Origin: Symbiodinium natans
Taxonomy: Eukaryota; Sar; Dinophyceae; Suessiales; Symbiodiniaceae
Length of the DNA: 31,927 bases
NCBI GenBank assembly: GCA_905221605.1
Contig: CAJNDS010002092.1
Coordinates: 64,001-95,927 of the forward strand
Reading direction: 5' to 3'
Positions 23,101 to 29,100 of this stretch are shown piece after piece. Position numbers and translations under genes: made by a program. Positions within the stretch are counted from its first letter, which is position 1. Each line of letters opens with the position of its first letter. Under the pieces are notes generated by a model. That model worked only from the letters and a program-made list of their open reading frames with translations, ran no database searches and was not told the DNA's origin.

Positions 23101-26100
23101 CATATTATAATGAGGGCACCTTTTTTTGGTTGGTTAATTTAGAAGGGAACCTTGAGCCAACAAAAAAGACGAAAAAGGGTACCACTGGGCTAACAAGATG
23201 AGGTTGTGCAGGGATGCGTGAATCTCTGGTCCAACGGGCTGCTGCAACCAAGCGCTGGCAAAAACACAACAATAGAAGCTCTCTAAAAAAGGAGGCCTTA
23301 TTCATTACAATAGGGAGGGTTTAGGGTTTAGGGTTTAGGGTTTAGGGTTCTTATAGCATTACTATATAGGGCCTAAGGGAGCAATGTTGGAACAACAAAA
23401 AGGAGAAGCTCTGTATGCCTGGTGCTGGCTTAGGGCTTTGGGCTTTAGGCTTTAGGGTTTAGGGTTTAGGGTTTAGGGTTTAGGGCCAGCTTGAACAAAC
23501 ACCCCCTGGTTCTTAGTAGGGAATGAGGGAATGAGGGCCCTACAATAAACCCTTCAAGGGATCATACCCTAAACCTAAACTCTGTCCCTAAACCCTGAAC
23601 CCTGAACCCTGAACGCTGAACCCCAAACCCGAACCCCTAAAACCCTAAAGCCTAAACCCTACCCGAATTCCCTCATTCCCTACGAAGAACCCGCCAGAAC
23701 AAAGCCCAGCAGGCTCCTTCAGGAGCAGCTGCTGCGCCTTCACACAGGGGATTTGCTTGCGAACAGCTCACAAATCAAGAACACTGACTTCGAAGCTTCG
23801 GGTTTAGGGTTTAGGGCTTAGGGTTTAGGGGCAAAGCCTTCCAAAGGAATGAGGCACCAGACTTGCCTGCTTGCTTCACAGAAGGCGTTCATGTGGTTTC
23901 GAGTGGAGGGCCGGGTGTAGGAGTGCTATCGCTCACATGTGGTGCCACTAGAGTGTGACCACAAGTAAGGGTTTAGGGTTTAGGGTTTAGGGTTCAGGGT
24001 TTAGGGTTTAGGGTTTAGGGTTTAGGGTTTAGGGTTTAGGGTTTAGGGTTTAGGGTTTAGGGTTTAGGCTGCTAAGGAACATGAACGAAGTTACCAAAAC
24101 AATACAGCTTCCGTGCTATGGTATCTCAATGCAGGCGGAGGGCTTCCTTTTGCTTAGCCCCAAAGTGCTGAAAACCCTAAACCCTACACCCTAAACCCTA
24201 AACCCTAAACCCTAAACATCCTTCAGCCTAAGCCTTCGGGGATCTGTCGGCCGGAGAGGGCTTTTGTCGGGCTTGGCGCGTCGATGGGACTTCGGATTGC
24301 TTTGTGACGGGCTTCCCGAAGACAGGGTTTAGGGGTTTAGGGGTTTAGGGGTTTGGGGTTTGGGGTTTGGGGTTTAGGGTTTAGGGTTTTCGGGGATCTT
24401 TGCAGTTGTTCATTTCTTTTTCTTGGGGGGGGAGGGGGGGGGGGTGGGGATGTAAGGGGTGCCCTAGCTTGGGAAAGACACAGGTAAGGTGATAGCCAGT
24501 TGATAACTACACTTGCCCTACATGGAAAACGCTCATTGAAGGCTTAGGGTTGAGAAATCTCGCAAGGCACGCGGCACCAATGCGGACAAGACCGGTGCCT
24601 GCAGGACCTGCAGCTGCCTTGGCTTTGCAGTGGCTGCAGGGGTTTGGGGTTTTAGGGTTTGGGGTTAGGGTTTAGGGTTTAGGGTTAAGGGTTTAGGGTT
24701 TAGGTTTTAGGGTGAGCAGCAGCGATATCTGTGGCCAAGGAAAGTGCCTTGCCCCCACGGTGTTGGGCAGCCTGGACGCCCCGACCCCAAGGATCAGGGT
24801 TCATAGGGTTGAGGGTTTAGGGTTCAGGGTTCAGGGTTTAGGGTTGAGGGTTTAGGGTTCAGGGTTCAGGGTTTAGGGTTTGGCGTTTTATTAGGGTTTA
24901 GGACCCCGAACTCTAAACAACCGAAATTCGCGTCAACCCCTCAGCCGAAACTCTAAGCCCTGTCCCTGAACACCAGAATGCCCTACTAGAGGTTCATCGG
25001 TAAACATCCTCCAAACCAGAAGCTCCGGTCTGTCTGCTGCTCGGGAGCTTCTCTCGTTCAGTGGGATCCTTCGGATTCTACACTTCCTCTAAAACCAAAC
25101 TTAGACATGTCTAAATGGTCCCTTGGATCTTAACCCTAAACCCTAAATCCTAAATCCTAAACCCTAAACCCTGCAGAAACATGAGCATAACTCCTAAGGG
25201 AACAGCCGGATTGAGGCCGGGATGGCGTCGGCTTCGGGTGCTTTCGGATTGCGGGGGGTTTTGGAGTTTAGGTTTAGGGTTTAGGGTTTAGGGTTTAGGG
25301 TTTAGGGTTTAGGGTTTAGGGTTTAGGGTTTAGGGTTTAGGGTTTAGGGGTGCTTGGAGGTTTTCCGGGGTTTACGTAAGGTGTTGAAGCATATGAAGCC
25401 CTGAGAAACAAAGTGGAACTGCAATCATATGTATTGGGTGGAGTGCCCTCTGCTTAGCGGCTTGGTGGGTCCCTCTGTAGGTATTCTTTTTTGGCCAGCT
25501 CTGGCAGTGGCAAGTTAGCAGATGTCTGGGGTTGGCTTGATTTCAAAGGCGGATACGACGCCACCCTCTTCCTCCTGTCTTCCTGCCCCTAAACCCTAAA
25601 CCCTAAACCCTAAAATCAAATCTCTAAACCCTAAACCCTAAACCCCAAACCACTAAACCCCAAACTTCCAAACCCCTAAACCCTAAACCCTACACCCTGC
25701 ACAGTCCTCCTCCGGGACCTTCTGAAAAGGCCGCGCTGCGCAGATTTGCTTGATCTCCTCGCTCTTCACCTGGCTACTACTTGCTAATAAAAATAAAAGA
25801 ATAATCACAATAACAATCATGATAACAGTAACAGTAATAACATTCTGTATTTATAGATAGATATATAGCTGTTATTCTTCTTCCATACAAGGGCAGATTT
25901 TTTATATTTTTTTTTTTTTTTGGGGGGGGGGGGGTGTTCTTAAGCAAATAGCAGCTGGTAGCACGCATTGGAGAGGGTTCTCCCGCGATAGGAGGCAAGC
26001 AGTTGAGACCCACCAGGATCGTCAAAGGGCGGATTTAGGGGTTTAGGGTTTGGGGTTTGGGGTTTAGGGTTTAGGGTTTTGGGCTAGGGTTCAGGGAGGA

Positions 26101-29100
26101 TCAAGACAAGAGAAGAAGCAAACTGTGGTGATGGCAGCTTTTCGTGACCAGAGGCGTGGCAGCTGACCCGAAAACCCTAAACCCTAAACCCTAAACCCCA
26201 AACCCTAAACCAAGTGCTGCCGCCTGCAAGTGCTCCTTGAGTATTGCCACCTGAAGCATCACGCCACGAGGCACTGAGGAGAGGCTTGGCACATTCTGTC
26301 AATTAATGCGATTTTGCTTAAGAACCCCCCCCTCCAAAAAAAAAAAAAAAAATCAAACAATAATCCTAAATTACCCTTATAAGGAAGATGTTTTTTGGGG
26401 GGGTGTTCTTAAGCAATTTGCAGATTATGGTCTATTGTAGGACCTGCACATCCAGAAACTACCTTGGCCACAACCTGCTTCCGAAGGGTGGGAGTCGGGC
26501 TCTGTTTAGGGTTTAGGGTTTAGGGTTTAGGGTTAGGGTTCAGGGCCTATTTGCCGGACTCTCCAGAGCTTAAACCCAAGATGTCCAGCTGAGAAGCTTC
26601 CTGCCGCTTTGCTTGCAGCTGCTCCGAAAGCCTCAGTCCGCATCCGGTTTAGGGTTTAGGGTTTAGGGCTTAGGGTTTAGGATTCCTTCACTTGCCTAGG
26701 CTGAGATGCCCTTACCTCCCTTCAGAGCACATAGCGGTATGTGGGTGTACAAGGAGGCCTGGGCTGGTGCGAAGCTTGCGGGGGGGGGGGGGGGGGGGGG
26801 GAACCTCTCGGGGTCGCACCTCGGACACTTAAGGTGGTCTCCTTGGATTTTTAGGGACTCGTTTTAAAGATCCTTAAGGCAGGTTAAGGGCCATGTTATG
26901 AGTACATCAGGGGGAACCTTTAGGGGTACAACCTGTAGGGGTGCGAGTCTTCGTCCCTTGGTTTCCGAAACCTCATGCCTGTTTTGCCCTGCCCGAAGTA
27001 CAGGCATCCTTAAGATGATCTAAGGTAGGGTTTAGGGTTTAGCGTTTAGGGTTCAGGGTTTAGGGTTTAGGGTTCAGGGTTTAGGGTTCAGGGTTTAGGG
27101 TTTAGGGTACTCCTGAATTAAGGAGCATTGGGCTCGTTTGGGGCCCTTGATGGGCTGACACTGGCGATTCTCTTTTTGCCGCCTCACTACTACAATCGCC
27201 TTATTCTTGGCGGGCCTTGTGATTGGGGGCTTTCCCACGTCATCCCTCAATGCTCTTGAACCCCCCCCCCCCCCTAAACCCTAAACCCTAAACCCTAAAC
27301 CCTAAACCCTAAACCCTAAACCCTAAACCCTAAACCCTAAACCCTAAACCCTAAACCCTAAACCCTACTAGACCCAAAGCCTAAATTCACCTATGGGCCT
27401 CTACGTCGAAAACTTGCCTTTTTGACTCCCTATGTTTGAGGGGGTTGCCTTTCGGCTCCCTTTGTTGAGGGCTTGCTTTTTGACTTGATTGCTTCTCTTG
27501 AGGCCAAGTTTTTCGAGCGGTTTGAAAGGGTTGAGGGTGTCCCTATTGCCCTCGAACCATGTTGAAACATAATCTGCTTCAGAACCCCAGGAGTCTTCTA
27601 CAAACAGAAGTAGAACACAACTCCTGTGGAAACCATAGGCTCAGAGAGTCATAACGCCTCAACTCTAAACCCCTGAAATCCTAAACTCCCTTGACTCCCT
27701 CGCCTTCTCCCTAAATCCTTCACGCTAACCCCTGAACCCTGAACCCTAAACCCTAAACCCTAAACCCTAAACCCTAAACCCTAAACCCTAAACCCTAAAC
27801 CCTAAACCCTAAACCCTAGCAGGCGTAGAGAGTTGCCGTAAATGAGGCCAGCAGCTGCGTGTTGCGGCGCTCGTGGCTGGCCGAGAGCTGCTCCTGGGAA
27901 TCTGTTGGGGTGGCTTCCGGGTTCCTGCACAAACAGGTTTAGGGTTTAGGGTTTGGGGCTTAAGGTTTAGGGTTTAGGGTTTAGGGTTTAGGGCTTAGGG
28001 TTTAGGGTTTAGGGTTTAGGGTTCAGGGGGAGACTCCTCGAACTCCAGTGCGTTGACTAGGCCACGCTCTGGCCTTGGCGCACAGTATCAGAGAGCAGAG
28101 GGCAATTTACGCTTAAACTCCTCAAGGAAAAACATAGTGGCTGAGTTCATAAGTCCAAACAAGTGTACACACTTTCAGTTCTATAGGGGATGATAGTGAC
28201 CCAAAAAGTGTGAAATGCACTCATGCAGCTACCAAGAAACCTCAAGAACAAAAACGGCCCTAAACGCCTGAAGTTGCGGGTTTAGGGTTCAGGGCTTAGG
28301 GCGGAGGGTTTGAGAACTGAGAAAAGCACCAAAATCCCAAAATATCTTAGCGCCTTTTGGAGTCTTCGGAGCCTTTTTAACGCCTCTAACACCCTAAACC
28401 TTATACCCTAAACCCCAAGAGTCGAAGGTCCAAGCAGCACTAATTAAAGCCTTCGAGGCCTCAGATCCTTCAACACTTCAATAGCTTAGGGTTTGGGGTT
28501 ACGGGAATGACAGTGCTCCGTTTTCTGTTTTTGAAAATGGATTACACAGAGTGTCTTAGGGTTCAGGGCTTCAACATGCTTCAACGTAAGCACTCTAGGG
28601 GTATGGGTACTATGGGACATCGACATCCTCATATCGCGTATAAGCCGTAAACCCTAAATACCAGACGTACGAACCCTGAACCCTAAATCCGCTGGACGCT
28701 AAACACCCTGAACCCTTCATTCTCTGGACCCTATGCCCTTAAACCCTATAATTACCCAAAACCCTAAACCCCAAACCCCAAACCCTAAACCCTAAACCTC
28801 AAACCCCAAACCCTAAACCCTAAACCCCAAACCCTAAACCCTAAACCCCAAACCCTAAACCCTAAACCCTAAACCCCAAACGCCCTATGCCAGGCGACTC
28901 TTGGAGCACCTTCTGCAGCTGCAGCTCTTGCACGCCCAGCCTCTCCTTGAGGCCGGAGACCTCTGCAGCTTCCGGTGTAGGGTTTAGGGTTTAGGGTTTA
29001 GGGTTTAGGGTTTAGGGTTTAGGGTTTAGGGTTTAGGGTTTAGGGTTTAGGGTTTACGGTGTAGGGGCTTAGGATGCTCCAACATCAATGTTTTGGAGGA

